Source of the DNA: Isoetes taiwanensis
Lineage: Eukaryota > Streptophyta > Lycopodiopsida > Isoetales > Isoetaceae
Direction of reading: 5' to 3'
Length of the DNA: 64,000 nucleotides
Assembly (NCBI GenBank): GCA_021234155.1
Contig: JAJEKV010000080.1
Span: forward strand, 974,182-1,038,181
How positions within the stretch are numbered: position 1 is the first letter of the stretch; the number at the start of each line of letters is the position of its first letter. The translations under genes and the position numbers were made by a program. The notes under the pieces were generated by a model. The model was not told the DNA's origin, made no database searches, and saw nothing but the letters and a program-made list of their open reading frames with translations. This document shows positions 1-11,215 of the stretch, in pieces.

Positions 1-179
1 TAGGGCGAACCTCTGCAAACTTTTGGAGCCATCGTGCTTGAAGTTTTGAAGCCTTCTGAAAGCTAAAGACAGGCCAGCCATGTCTGATGTGGTTGCTATG
101 CTTGAGCGCAGATGATTGCTAGCAGAAGAAGGATTAGATGGCATTTTGTACAAGTCATATGCAAACTTCGAAATTGTAT

Positions 180-400
180 GAATATATTACAGGTCTAAAT
201 ATGATTGCTCAGTTTTGCCAACATATTACAGGACGAACTGCATTCTGCTTGAAGTGTAAAAAAAGTTCTAAAAATGCTTGCTTGAACCAATTCTTTCTCT
301 CTTTTGCCAATATATTACAGGGCCGGACTGCTTTTCTTCAAATGATTCCGTGTTTAGCACTGCAGCATTGAAGAACCCATTCTGCTTGAAGCTAAAAGGG
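180..400. repeat. Diverged short direct duplication
   Basis: A block containing 'ttttgccaa(c/t)atattacagg' followed by an aactgc/gactgc segment and 'attctgcttgaag' occurs twice, about 100 bp apart. Short ORFs here have no recognisable domain. I see no gene in the first kilobase. Confidence 0.5.
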
Positions 401-484
401 AGTTTAGTTCTCCAGAGCAAGAAAAATGTAAAAGGAGAGAAAGGAACATACCTGAGAAGCCGTTCTCTTCTCTCGTAGCTTTGT

Positions 485-594
485 ATGTAGCCTATTTTAG
501 GGGCATTTTGACAATAACCCATTTTCGTAGCCTATTTTAGGGGCGTTTTGACAATAACCCATTTCGTAGCCTATTTTAGGGGCATTTTGAACCC
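485..594. repeat. Three-copy 40-bp minisatellite
   Basis: Three tandem copies of a unit of about 40 bp beginning 'gtagcctattttaggggc', followed by attttgacaataaccc. The third copy is truncated. The copies differ by one or two bases. Confidence 0.8.
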
Positions 595-978
595 GCATTT
601 TGATAAATAACTCGGGGTATTTTTTAAAATCTTCCCTATAAATTTAGTTTGGTACGGCGCAATTACTTAGACTAAATTTATCGCATCTGGCCGTGTAAAA
701 ACGGGTTAGGTTAAATTTTGCTTTGTTCTCCAATCTTTGACTACCACGTGGCAAACTTTCAAAACTTGAATGTGACAAGACTTTAGGTTTCTTGGCGGCT
801 GCATTTCTTGGCAGCAGCAGAGCATCGAAGATCAGATTTACCCTCGATTTACTCTCGATTCTGAAAGTTTACCCAGCATTTCGAGCAATTTACCCACCAT
901 TCCAATCAGTTTACCCAGTATTCTGAACAAATTTACTGCCTACAGAATTTAACCTAATCTGTTTTCACGTTTCAAGAA

Positions 979-1064
979 AGGCCATTTAGCTTGCATTCCG
1001 GCATGTCAGCAATGCCTCCGCGCTTCGCGCGTCGGCATTGCTTCCATGCCAGAATGCAAGCTAT
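979..1064. repeat. Short foldback (hairpin-forming inverted repeat)
   Basis: The left arm starts 'agcttgcattccggcatg' and its reverse complement, with a few mismatches, follows after a short GC-rich loop (cgcgcttcgcgcg) as 'catgccagaatgcaagct'. The arm sequence recurs near 1325 as 'catgccggaatgcaagct', so it belongs to a local repeat family. Confidence 0.75.
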
Positions 1065-1690
1065 ACGGCAATCATTCCTCTTCATCATCTAGTCTCCATG
1101 TTTCACAACATGCAAGGACTTGAACTTGCATTATCTCACTAAGTGGATGATTTTGCTATTCCCGTCCCTGTTGATGTGGCCATGTAATTTTCCTAAGCGA
1201 AGACCAATTTGATGGTCTTGGTGCCTTGGAATACTAGCCCTATTGTCATATGTGTTAGGGAAAATGGGCGCTTGCAGGGTCTGTTTAAGCAAGGTGCAAG
1301 CTTGGCACCGCAGAGGCGTTACTGACATGCCGGAATGCAAGCTATACGACAATCGTTTCTCTTCATCGTCTAGTCTCCATGTTTCACAACATGCAAGGAC
1401 CGCATTATCTCACTAAGTGGATGATTTTGCTATTGCCATCCCTGTTGATGTGGCCATGTGATTTTCCTAAGCGAAGACCAATTTGATGGTCTTGGTGCCT
1501 TGGAATACTAGCCCTATTGTCATATGTGTTAGAAGAAATGGGCGCTTGTAGGGTCTGGTTAAGTGAGGTGTAGGCTTGGCACCAGGCCCGCACCTCACGT
1601 AAGGGTCTGCAAGCGTCCATTATCATAGATGAGTTATATTCAAAGATGTATACCGTATCGAATATAGCAGCATGGATAGAGGCCACGTTT
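1064..1690. repeat. Two-copy tandem duplication of about 270 bp
   Basis: The segment starting near 'gcaagctatacg', running through 'ctagtctccatgtttcac' and ending near 'gtcatatgtgttag', appears at about 1056-1260 and again at about 1337-1535 with few differences. The ORFs inside are mirror products of the duplication and carry no domain. Confidence 0.8.
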
Positions 1691-3453
1691 TAAATGGGTT
1701 TTGTGTTTTAAGTGAGATCCATGGGAGACATGGAGGTGGTTGTGGAGTCGGGTGCGATTGGGACAGAAAGTAAGGGAGAAGTGGAAGATGGGATGGAGGT
1801 GATTATAGACTCAAACCCCATTGCGCCAAGAGCAAGCAAGAAGCCATTGTTTTGGCGAAGGAAAGAAGCGAGATGGAGGTGGTTATGGAGTCGGATGCCA
1901 TTGGGGCAAGAGGGAAGGGAGATGCAGAGGATCTTGATTTTAGAGAGAGAAAGAAGAGAAGTCGGGATACGGGTAAGACATAGGAAAGCTATAGAAGCTG
2001 TGCTACATATGCGTGCTGTTATTATTGCAAATTCTGGAGGCACGGCAAGTTGCCAAAGTTGAGATGAGCAGAGGGAGAATGTAATGACTGCTACGTAATG
2101 TGTTTGAATTTTGTGTGTTTGGTGCCTGGAATGTTATCGAGTTTGTCTGAAGTGGGTTGTGTTTGCTGTAAATGTGAGTACTCAATGAGATTGCGTTGTA
2201 AATTGAAAAGGTCGATTGATCTCTGTGTAATTGTTTGAGGTGTCTATAATTGTCTGAAGTGTGTGAAATCCTATTGTCAATTGCAAGTAGATGTTATCAA
2301 GAAGTTAGTTGTTTTAAAGATACAGAAAAGAGATACAGATAAGAGAAAGTAGGGAGATGATAAGGTACTAATTTTTGTTGTAGAATTCAAACTGGTAGAC
2401 AGAACATGGAATAAATCAGTCAGATGTTGGGTTTAGGGTAGAGTAGTCTGGGATGACCTATGCTTTGGCGTCGAGGATGGAAAAGGGGAAACTGAAGTTT
2501 GACCGTCGTAGAATTGCACTAAAAGAGGTATTCATGCGTGAAACAACAATCGGAAAGCAGAATATACAATTTATAATGAAAGAAGGGAATATTAGTGCAT
2601 GCCACATGTCATGGAACATGCACATGCAGTGGTTATCTCCCTATATATGATGAGCCTATAAAAGCAAGATGCACGTTTTGTTCGCTTGGTGGCTATTAAA
2701 ACAATAGGAAGGATGTTTTATTTGTCTGAAAGTATATCATCACCATCAAATAATAAGATTGGGGTTTTATATCACGGTAAAGCTTGTGTCTGAGATTGTT
2801 GCTTGTTTTTGTGCTTATCATGTATTTTTGCAACGGGAAATCCGACATGTTCGTGATAAAATGGACCCAACATCGAGTAGCATGGCATGCTATGATAGTG
2901 GGAAGCCAAGGGGTTCAGATGCTACAGACATGCGTGCTGGGATATCTTAGGAGGAGATAAATTGCTTATTACTGAGTGATGTGTGATGAATTTAAGTAGC
3001 CAAAATATGAAGTCATTTTTTATATTTGTTGTGCATTGAGCCATCGAGGCATATGAATTTAAGAAACCGAATTGAGCTGAGGATTTTGAATCAATGAATT
3101 GATCGACAATTGTTGTGGAGGGCATGTGGAGCACCTATAGATGTATATCAAAAAGGGCATGTGAGAATTTGAGACAATAATCTAGTTGTTTTGGATCGTT
3201 TTATTGTAAAGATAATGGGTTTGTACAGATGGATAATAGAGAAGGCATTGAATAGTTTTATATCGAGGGTCGTTAAATTGATAGCTGGGAATGGACAATT
3301 GCGAGTAGAGTCATTGAATTGATAGCTGAAAATGGACAGTTATGAGGTAGAAAAGTTGAAAGCAATCGAGGACATGGTAATCTGTTACAGGAAATATTTT
3401 TTTGAATAAAGATCTTTTGATGCATAGGCCGAAAAAAGAGTATTGAGATTGTA

Positions 3454-3478
3454 GAGAGAGAGAGAGAGAGAGAGAGAG
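3454..3478. repeat. (GA)n microsatellite
   Basis: An uninterrupted GA run. The mirror position in the right arm (about 5520-5535) holds a much shorter CT run, so it expanded after duplication. Confidence 0.9.
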
Positions 3479-3761
3479 TGAGTGAAGTAATAATTTGTTT
3501 GTTTCAAATCGTTTTATTGTCTCAAGAGCTGTAAATTTGACACTCAAAATTTTTTGGATATCGGGGAAAGGATAAATTGTACACTGAGAGGTATAAAGTT
3601 GACAGGATAGCCCTTTTATGAAAATAAAATGAAAAGGAAACTATATGTACATAGATGTACGTAATACGGAGTCATTCAAGGAACGAACTCTATGAAAGTA
3701 AAAGAAAAGCAAACTCTATGTACATAGATGTAGCTAATGTGCAAATACTCAAGCATAACCT

Positions 3762-4253
3762 TTAAACAGTTTCTATAAGAACGGTATTACCGCCGATAAT
3801 GGCAGAAGCAGCTGCAACTTCCATAGCTGCAAAATTGCCTTCTTTGTCTTGAGATTTCACCAGTCTTTCTAAAGTTTTGGGATGAGTTGCTTGTTCCTTG
3901 ATTGCCTTTACGACATAAGCATTATTGCGATCAAAGTTTTCCTTCTGTTGCTCAGCACTATTTAACAGCCAAGAATTCTTTTCTCTGAGTTCCTTAATCC
4001 AGACTAACAGCTCTTGGATTGGCGTGAAAGGTGGCACCAAAAGGTGAACATGCACACGATGTTCACAGTGATGTTGACGTTTTGAGCCATGCTGGTAAAT
4101 AGGCGCCGCTGGAACAAAACGAAGGTGTTAAAATTAGTGTCAGGATGGGAGTAAAGAGATAAGAAACAAGAAAAGAGTGTCTTGGGCTGGGAGTGCTGCC
4201 TGAGGCGGCTCCAGCGCCTGCGGTGGCTCAGCAGTTGGTGTTGGTGCTTCCAT
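3762..4253 (-). pseudogene. Unknown small two-exon gene, left copy
   Basis: Reading the minus strand from an ATG at 4253, exon 1 gives a Pro/Gln/Ala-rich start (MEAPTPTAEPPQALEPPQ). An intron ending in ttccag then leads to an exon coding for a charged helical protein containing ELREKNSWLLNSAEQQKENF and NAYVVKAIKEQATHPK, ending at 3762. The protein would be about 130 residues. I do not recognise the family; the acidic/basic heptad-like stretch suggests a coiled coil. Compared with the right copy, the intron donor here has lost its GT (aag-acactc against aag-gtacactc), so splicing is probably impaired. Its 5' end faces the centre of the inverted repeat, so the two copies are divergent. Confidence 0.5.
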
Positions 4254-4503
4254 TTCTTCACACAGATATTGTAGCTACTGTGATTTAGGCATTACATTTA
4301 TAGATGGTTAAGGCGGTGTGGCTTGGATGTATTTGGAATGGTGCTTAATATAGGTGTCGTTAATCGAATAATTGGCGCTGTGAAGCTATGTACCGAATAA
4401 TAGATATTGACGATAGAGTGTTTTAAAGGACCAAGGGTTTGATGGTCTATTGTTTATGGGAGTACTATAACATTTCAATTGTTGAGTAGGTGTATATGTA
4501 AAA

Positions 4504-7268
4504 GGCATCTACTCAACAATTGAAATATTAATAGTACTAGTAATCCCATAAACAATTGACCATCAAATTCTTTAGTCCTTTAAAACATTCCGTCGTCAAT
4601 ATTTATTATCCCACATAGCTTTACGGTCGTAATTATTCGATTAACGACACCTGTGTTAAGCACCATGCCAAATTCATTCAAGCCACACCACTTTAAACAT
4701 CTATAAATGTAATGCCCAAATCACAGTAGCTACTAGCTACAATATCTGTATGAAGGGATGGAAGTATCAACACCAACTACCGAGTCATCCCAAGCGCCGG
4801 AGCCTCCTTAGCCAGCACTCCCAGCCTAAGGTACACTCTTTTTCCCTTTCGTATCTCTTTACTCCCATTCTGGCACTAACCTTAATACCTTCGTTTGTCC
4901 CAGCGGCGCCTATCGACCAGCATGGTCCAAAATACTGTGTGTGCATGTTCACCTCTTGGTACCATCTCTCACGCCAATCCAAAAACTGTTAGTGCGGATT
5001 GAGGAACTCAGAGAAAAGAATTCTTGGATGTTAAAGAGTGCTGAGCAACAAAAAGAAAACTTTGACATCGCGATAATGCTTATGTCGTAAAGGCAATCAA
5101 AGAACAAACAACTCATCTCAAAACTTTAGAAGGACTGGTGAAATCTCAAGACAAAGAGGGCAATTTTGCAGCTACAGAAGTTGCAGCTGCTTCTGCCATT
5201 ACCAACGGTAGTACCGTTCTTATGGAAACCATTTAAAGGCTATGCTTGAGTATTTGCACATTAGCTACATTTATGTACATAGAGTTTGCTTTTCTTTTAC
5301 TTTCATAGAGTTCGTTCATTGAATGCCTCCGTATTACGTATATCTTATGTACATATAGTTTCCTTTTCGTTTTGTTTTCATAAAAGGGCTATCCTGTCAA
5401 CTTTATACCTCTCAGTGTACAATTTATCATTTCCCCAGCCTATATATCCAAAAATCTTTGTGTGTCAAATTTACAGCTCTTGAGACAATAAAACGATTTG
5501 AAACAAACAAATTATTACTTCACTCTCTCTCTCTACAATCTCAATACTCTTTTTTCGGCCTATGCATCAAATGATCTTTACTCAAAACAATATTTCCTGT
5601 AACAGATTACCATGACCTCGATTGTTTTTCAACTTTTCTACTAGTTACTATACTACTCTGCTCACAACTGTCTATTTCCAACTTCAACTGTCAATTCAAT
5701 GCGCCTCGGTATAAAACTATTCAATGCCTTCTCTATTATCCATCTGTATAAACTCATACAGTGATCCTTACAATAAAACGATTTGAAACAACTAGATTAT
5801 TGTCTCAAATTCTCACATGCCCTTTCTGATATGCATTCATAAGTGCTCCACATACTCTCTACAACAATTGTTTAACCATTCATCGATACAAAACCTTCAG
5901 CTCGATTCGGTTTCTTAAATTCATATGCCTCAATGGCTCAAAGGCTCAATGCACAACAAATACAAAAAACGACTTCATATTCAGCTGTAACTTGGCTACT
6001 TAAACTCATCACACATCACTCACTAAAGTAATTTATCTCCTCCGGAGATATCTCCGCACGCATGCCTGTAGCATCCGATCCCCTTGGCTTCCCATTATCA
6101 GAGCATTCCATGCTACTCGATGTTAGGCCCATTTTATCACGAACTTGTCGGATTTTCCGTTGCAAAGCTATAATGAATATACAAATACATGGTAAGCACA
6201 GAAACAAACAAAGATCTCAGACAAAAAACTTTACCCTGATATACAACCCCAATCTTATTATCTGATGGTGATGGCATATTTTCAAACAAATAAAACATTC
6301 TTCTTACTGTTTTAATAGCCACCAAGTAAGCAAAACGTGCCTCTTGCTTTCATAGACCCAGCGTATGTAGACAGATAATCATTGCATGTGCACGTTTCAT
6401 GACATGTGGCATGCATTAATATTCTCTTCTTTTACTATATATTATGTATCCTGCTTCCCGATTGTTGTTTCACGCATGAGTATTTTTTTCAGTGCAATTC
6501 TACAGTAACAGTCAAGCTTCAGTTTCCTCTTTTTCATCCTCCATGCCAAAACACAGGTCATTCCAGACTACTCTACCTTAAATCCACACATGCTTATTCA
6601 TTCCATGTTCTATCTACTAGTTTGAATTCCACAATAAAAATTAATACCTTATCATCTCCCTAACTCTCTTTTATATGTATCTCCTTTCTGTATCTTTAAA
6701 ACAATTAACTTCTTGATAACATCTACTTGCAATTGACAGTAGGATTTCACACACTTCAGACAACTACATAGACCTCAAACATTTACATGGAGATCAATCG
6801 ACCTTTTCAATTTGCAACTCAATTTCGATGAGTACTCACATTTACAGCAAATACAACCCACTACAGACAAACCCGATAATATTCCGGGCACCAACACACA
6901 AAATTCAGACACACTATGCAGCAGTCATTACATTCTCCCCCAGCTCATCTCAAGTTGGGCAACTTGCCCTGCCTCTAGAACCTGCAACAATCGGTGCAGC
7001 CTGACCAATTATGCAAACAATCTACTGGCCAACATGCATACATCATCAGCAGCAACTTTCAAACCCCTTAGCAATGACGACTTGCATTTCTTCCCAACAA
7101 CACGCATATGTAGCACAGCCTCCATAGCTTTCCTATGTCTTAGCCACCACCAGCCTTTCATACCCCGACTTCTCCATAGCTTTCCTATGTCTTAGCCACC
7201 ACCAGCCTTTCACACCCCGACTTCTCTTCTTCTTCTTCTTCTTCAGAAAAGCAAGATCCTCTGCATAA
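4504..7268 (-). repeat. Right arm of the 5.3-kb inverted repeat
   Basis: Reverse-complement partner of 1920-4503. Its distal end carries a local duplication: 'catagctttcctatgtctta' plus the following 'gccaccaccagcctttca' occurs twice (about 7122-7165 and 7172-7215), while the left arm has one copy. A (TTC)n run at 7223-7240 matches the interrupted GA-rich sequence near 1945 in the other arm. Confidence 0.85.
4758..5236 (+). pseudogene. Unknown small two-exon gene, right copy (broken)
   Basis: Plus-strand homologue of the gene at 3762-4253. It keeps the intron donor (cctaag|gtacac) and acceptor (gtcccag|cggcg). However, exon 1 has a TAG where the left copy has CAG (Gln), and in exon 2 the 'gacatcgcgataat' segment carries two extra bases relative to the left copy, shifting the frame before NAYVVKAIKEQ. 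The two copies therefore decayed by different lesions, which implies an ancestral functional gene. Function unknown. Confidence 0.55.
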
Positions 7269-7429
7269 CATAATGCTCTACAGTGCCCAAGGAATACAAA
7301 GAACACCCAAAATAAAAAGTTTTAGGATGTGATGAAAAGAACTGTTTTATGATGTTTTGTACTGTTCATCATAAATAGCCATTATTACAAAGTCATTGTT
7401 ATAAATGTTTCTATATGAAATAATGCCAT

Positions 7430-8600
7430 GCAGACGAAGAGAGGAGACATTAGAGGAGAAGGAGGCTAGACACGCCCAGGATAGAGAAAGATGACAAAAT
7501 AGAAAACAGCGCCTGCTTGCAACAGAGACGCTAGAGGAGCGACAAGCAAGGTTAGACAGAGCCGCTGAAGCAAAAAACAGAAGAGCACAAATAAAGAATA
7601 GAAGAGCACAAATAAAGAATAGACAAATAGGGGAGGAGAGTGCTAGCTTACAATCCATCGCCCATGAAGGAAAGTCAAATGACAGAAATGCCGAGCAAGC
7701 TGCCAGGTTCATCCAATGGCCGCAAGTATACTCAACATCGAGCAGGAAGAGATAGATATTGAGCGTACTGCCAGGTTGGACCACCATAAAAAGTTTTAGG
7801 ATATAATTAGAATAAGCATTTTGTAGTTTTTTGCAATGTTTTCAATATTGGAACAGTTGTACATGATATAGAACATAGATAGCCTTTTTTCGAAAGCGAT
7901 TGTTATGTAAATGAAATAGAACATAGATAGCCTTTCTTCGAAATCCATTGTTATAATGCTTCTATATGAAATAGAACAGTGCCACGCAGATGAAGAGAGA
8001 AGACATTAGAGAAGAAGGAAACTAGACGCGTCCAAGATAAAGAAAGATACCAACACAGAAAACGACGAGTACTTGCAACGAAAACACCAAAGCATCGGCA
8101 AGCAAGGCTAGACAGAGCCGTCGAGGTACAAAGAAACAGAAGGGCACAAATGAAGAATAGAAATAGGGGAGGAGAGTGCTTTCAGCTTGCAGTCCATCAC
8201 CCATCCAAGAAAGATGGATGTCCACCATGCAAGGGGAATGGCCAAGTTGGCCTAGAGCGTAATGCAGAGCGTAATGCCAAGTTGGCCTAGAGCAGACTCA
8301 ACACCCAGCAAGAGGAAACAGATATCGAGCATGCTACCACGTTAGCTGAGCATACCCAAAGTAGAAACTTTTAAGATACAATTGAGACAATTATTCTGTA
8401 CCGCTGCTTCTAACACTGCTTCTACTTAAAATAAAAAATACCACACATGCGAACGGAGAAGACATTAGAGGAGAATGAAAGTAAACGTGCCTAGGATAGG
8501 GAAAGACACCGAAATAAAACAGAACGACTACTTACAACAGAGACGCCAAAGGAGAGAGAAGAAAGGCTAGATAAAGCTGCCGAAGTACAAAGACACAGAA
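7430..8600 (+). pseudogene. Degenerate tandem coding repeats rich in Glu/Arg
   Basis: Three diverged copies start near 7440, 7990 and 8460. Each has 'gaagacattagag(g/a)agaa' followed by a frame coding for motifs such as ETLEERQARLDRAAEAKN. Every copy is interrupted by stops. Each copy is followed by a segment that includes 'caatccatcgcccatgaagg'-like sequence. Charged E-R-Q-A-R-L repeats of this kind are, to my knowledge, common in front of Helitron-type and other transposon helicase proteins. No helicase motif is visible here, so that link is a guess. Confidence 0.4.
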
Positions 8601-8608
8601 GGGCGCGA

Positions 8609-8941
8609 ATGAAAAGTAAGGAAATAGAAGACGAACATGCTGCTAGATTGGTGCATCAGGCAGAGGAAAAGAGCGCACTTGATCGCCACATTATCTACTT
8701 CCAGACAGTAGCCAATATGGGCAATGAATGTCTCCCCAACCTGGGTTTTCCTATGGCCATGGTCTGCAACGTCTCAAAGCATGCTAGAAGGAGAGGCGAG
8801 CACAATGGTACTCCGAATGGAATATACCAGAGCATACTAGGTGCATACAGGTTAAAACTAAAAAGGACATCATCTTGTGGCAATACATCTTGTGGCAATA
8901 CATCGATCCTTGCTTCCTCAGCGGGATGCTGGTGCCCTTGA
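8609..8941 (+). CDS. Hypothetical ORF, probably the tail of the repeat protein above
   Basis: A 110-residue ORF that begins with the same charged repeat style (EDEHAARLVHQAEEKSALDR) and continues into a less biased part (YFQTVANMGNECLPNLGFPM). No family recognised. It directly continues the third coding repeat, so it is more likely a remnant of one longer gene than an independent gene. It contains a short internal duplication (CGNTSCGNTS). Confidence 0.3.
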   Translation: MKSKEIEDEHAARLVHQAEEKSALDRHIIYFQTVANMGNECLPNLGFPMAMVCNVSKHARRRGEHNGTPNGIYQSILGAYRLKLKRTSSCGNTSCGNTSILASSAGCWCP

Positions 8942-9159
8942 ACATGTTAGGACATCACATTATAAGCTCCAAATCCAACCCATGCTTACAGAGGTCCACA
9001 GTGCTTCCTCCCGAAATAGCGTAGATTGATAGCTTGCATTTGCACAGATGTACATCGCCTGCGAATTGAGATGGACAGATGGGCTCGGGAGGCGGTGAGC
9101 ATAGATTGTATCTATGTTGCCTAACAGAGCACCATTAAAGACGAAAGCTGCTATCATAC

Positions 9160-11215
9160 TAGTGAATTGATCAATGTCTTGGTCTCAATGCAAAGATTCA
9201 AGTTTGGATGCAAATGTCTTGCAGAAATTGGTGGAATGAATTGGGCTTTGGTTCAGGGATCACAGGTAGCATATCAGGTCGATTTGAGGTAGAACAATAT
9301 AGTCTGCAGACTTTGGGAAAACTGCAGAGCTTGCAGGAGTTGGCAATACCAGATCATGACTTGGAATGATTGCAGGTCGAACCGATAGTCTATTTTATGA
9401 TCTGACAGGGCAGGGGGTGATTCGCTTGTATCTAGTTATCCACTGCATTGAAGTTAGTTTGCCTAGCAAAATTTTCATTTGGTATCAGAGCTGACAAACA
9501 ATAACTACTAGACTTGGCGCATCTCTTTTAAGTGCAATTGAAGTATTCAAGGGAACTGGAGAGTTCCAAGTCTAGAAGGAGAAAATCAAGGAAGTTCTTG
9601 AGGTTTAAGGGTTGTGGCCATATGTTGAGGGAAATGTTGACAATATAGAGGAAGTAGCTGAGTCAAGTACAAAGACTAATGCAAGTGGTTCCAAAACAGA
9701 GGAGATAACCAATTTTGATAGTAATATTTCTACAAAACTGATAGAAGCTAAAAGCATAGTAACCTAGCTCCATCTGGAAATATCTAATTAAGACACATGA
9801 GAACAAAACGTTATCTCAGTTAGATGTTCTGGATAGGCAGCATGACAAGATGATATAACTGAGTTTTTCCAGAAGTTTGATAATCTGGTGACAAATTTGG
9901 AAGCTGCAGAGGTGGTAGTGACAAAAGTTCACCAGGTAATGATCATTTCTCGAGCTTTTTCTAACTATGATCAACTGCCTACACCAGTTAGAAATATTGC
10001 TAAGAATAGAGAAGAAGTTAAACTCAGATAGATATGAACAGAATATAGATTTGCATTTATAATATACAAACTCTTTGAGCAAAAAGTTGAGAGGCAAACA
10101 TGACGGAAAAGTAAAGTGCATCCTTTATTAGAAGAGGGGAGTCTTGATCTAACGAGTTTAAGAGATATTGCAGGGATCATGGAATCAAGAGGCAATTGAC
10201 ATGCGGATACATACCTCAGCAAAATGGAATTGCAGAAAGGAAGAATAGAATGATTCTTGATGTTGTTCAATCCATGCTAAAACAATCAGGTATGCCAAAC
10301 ATGTTATGGGATGAGGCTGTTAAAACTGCCATGTTCACTCAAAATAAGCTACCCTCTTGCTTCTATAAATGGAAAAACTCCTGAAGAAATATTGAAATGA
10401 AAATACACCAACATATGTTATGTTTAAAACCTTTGATTGTGTGGCATATGCACATGTTCCCAAGAAACTTAGGAGAAAACTAGATGACGATCAGTTAAAT
10501 GCTATCAAACGCTATCTGGTCAATGCTATCTGGTCAGATATGATGAGCAAGCCAAGGCCTACAGACTTTTTGATATGAATCAAACACAAATTATCATAAG
10601 TAGCGTCGTTGTGTTTGATGAAAACACACTCTACAGGGATAGAAATAAAGTGCAAGACACAAGGGAGCAGGCAGTAATGTAGAGAGTCATGGGAAAGAAA
10701 ATTTAGACAAGAAATATACAATGCCTGAGTGATGAGAATGACAAACCAGAAGAAAAAATGGCTGAGAAAGTACATATGCAAGGGGAACAGGATAATGATG
10801 ACAATAACAATGAGCAAAGCAAACAACAAAGCCCAAAGGAGAAAAGAAAAAGAAAGTTACAGAGGTTGAAAAACTTAAAGAGCAAGTAGACGTTAACACA
10901 ACACACAACACATCTGACTATGGGAGAATAGAAGGTGGTAATGCAAAAGATTGCATAATGAAGTGATAGATATAAATCATGTTCTAGCCATCCTAGAACC
11001 CAAAATTTCTTTGAGCTTTGAGGAAGCAATTAGGTTTGCAGAAGCTAAAGGTTGGAAGCAAGCAATGATGGAAGAAATGCAGTCGTCTTAAAACCTGCAA
11101 ATAAAAATATCATAGGGAGCAAATGGATTTACAAATTGAAGACTGGAGCAAATGGAGATCAGAAGTATAAAGCAAGGTTGGTAGCACAGGGATTTACTAA
11201 AAGAAACATATAGCA
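9160..11215 (+). mobile_element. Degenerate, internally deleted Copia LTR retrotransposon
   Basis: A putative 5' LTR ends with CA at 9477. Two bases later comes a primer-binding site complementary to initiator Met-tRNA (tggtatcagagc, 9480-9491). Then follow relics of gag (9530-10130), an integrase C-terminal half (10196-10384; CGYIPQQNGIAERKNR keeps the catalytic Glu context) and the start of reverse transcriptase (near 11110-11210; GSKWIYKLKT, KARLVAQGFTK). Protease, the N-terminal half of integrase and the RT catalytic YxDD are missing, and there are many stops. No 3' LTR was found. The second Copia element at 18.2-21.5 kb is related in sequence. Confidence 0.8.
9480..9491 (+). other. Copia primer-binding site
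   Basis: tggtatcagagc, the standard complement of the plant initiator Met-tRNA 3' end, two bases after a CA that could end the 5' LTR. Confidence 0.8.

Larger units (their letters stand above)
1920..4503 (+). repeat. Left arm of a 5.3-kb inverted repeat
   Basis: This arm reads, as reverse complement, into 4504-7268. Matching landmarks include 'atgcagaggatcttg' (about 1921) against the 7245-7265 region, a (GA)n tract at 3454-3478 against a shorter (CT)n near 5523, and the small gene at 3762-4253 against its copy at 4758-5236. The centre is near 4503, where 'tcaacaattgaaat' meets its reverse complement. The arms differ by substitutions and small indels, so this is an old duplication rather than an assembly mirror. 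Confidence 0.85.

Noticed and set aside
10512-11029. Minus-strand hydrophobic ORFs
   Set aside because: Antisense of the A-rich Copia coding region on plus; composition artefact.
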